NCBI GenBank assembly: GCA_038133505.1
Contig: JAYPTI010000033.1
Span: 1 to 22,728 of the forward strand
Source: JAYQUR01 sp038133505
GTDB lineage: Bacteria > Pseudomonadota > Alphaproteobacteria > MPNO01 > UBA830
Direction: 5' to 3'
Length of the DNA stretch: 22,728 nucleotides
The translations under genes were made by a program, and so were the position numbers. Under the pieces are notes generated by a model, which had not been told where the DNA came from, made no database searches, and saw nothing but the letters and a program-made list of their open reading frames with translations. Shown here piece after piece: positions 22,663-22,728 of this stretch. Position 1 is the stretch's first letter. Every line of letters starts with the position of its first letter.

Positions 22663-22728
22663 TCAATCCCGCGTCGCGAACATCATGTAATTGACGGAAA
22701 CGTCCCGGCTCTCGCGCCACGCGTCGGC
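22663..22728 (-). CDS. ubiG: UbiG, ubiquinone O-methyltransferase (C-terminal end, cut by window edge)
   Basis: Only the last 21 residues and the TGA stop (22663-22665) are present. They read ADAWRESRDVSVNY followed by MMFATRD. The W-R-x-S-R-D-x-x-V-N-Y-M-x-F ending is the usual C terminus of alphaproteobacterial UbiG, which methylates two hydroxyl groups in ubiquinone synthesis. The position beside DUF1178, nitrilase and grxC agrees. With so little sequence the call rests on the tail motif and the neighbourhood. Confidence 0.75.
   Translation of the reverse strand, partial: ADAWRESRDVSVNYMMFATRD

Overview
The window is GC-rich, densely coded bacterial chromosome, almost certainly from an alphaproteobacterium, most likely in or near the Rhodospirillales. 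Evidence for this is the cobS / J-domain / bolA cluster, the aroK-aroB-CorC block divergent from xerD-accA, a ribbon-helix-helix protein of the RHH_4 type, an NDUFAF5-like methyltransferase beside comF, and the grxC - nitrilase - DUF1178 - ubiG neighbourhood. A run of 18 N inside secA shows that this is a scaffolded draft assembly. I see no rRNA, tRNA, CRISPR array, insertion sequence, phage gene or toxin-antitoxin pair.

Layout. 1-1254: the 5' end of cobS (off the left edge) and a J-domain protein gene on the minus strand, divergent from bolA. 1255-2226: a small RHH regulator gene with inverted repeats at its front, convergent with a DUF2889 gene. 2258-5344: a minus-strand shikimate operon, aroK-aroB (ATGA overlap), followed by a CorC/HlyC-type CNNM-CBS membrane protein. 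5521-9375: a plus-strand run of a 47-residue membrane protein, an overlapping 599-residue exported protein of unknown function, xerD and accA. 9470-12280: secA on the minus strand, with an unusual leader. 12615-15182: a periplasmic parvulin-type prolyl isomerase, argJ and an overlapping mutT-type Nudix gene. 15243-17770: two tandem paralogous MFS transporters. 17771-18661: an NDUFAF5/BioC-like methyltransferase. 18717-20697: comF carrying an in-frame stop codon, an EamA transporter and grxC. 20711-22728: a nitrilase-superfamily amidase, a small methyltransferase on the opposite strand, DUF1178 and the 3' end of ubiG.

Most genes are core metabolism or housekeeping: aromatic amino acid, arginine, fatty acid, cobalamin and ubiquinone synthesis, protein export and folding, chromosome dimer resolution and redox or Fe-S handling. 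I did not find a convincing new multi-gene system. The best leads are small. They are the nonsense codon in an otherwise intact comF, a secA leader with three 13-bp-spaced copies of its ribosome-binding site plus a hairpin and a short Arg-rich ORF, a 47-residue membrane protein overlapping an uncharacterised exported protein, paired inverted repeats at the RHH gene, and an N-gap in secA that appears too short for the missing protein segment. The only stretch longer than 300 bases without a recognised gene is 12281-12614, the region between secA and the prolyl isomerase gene, described below.
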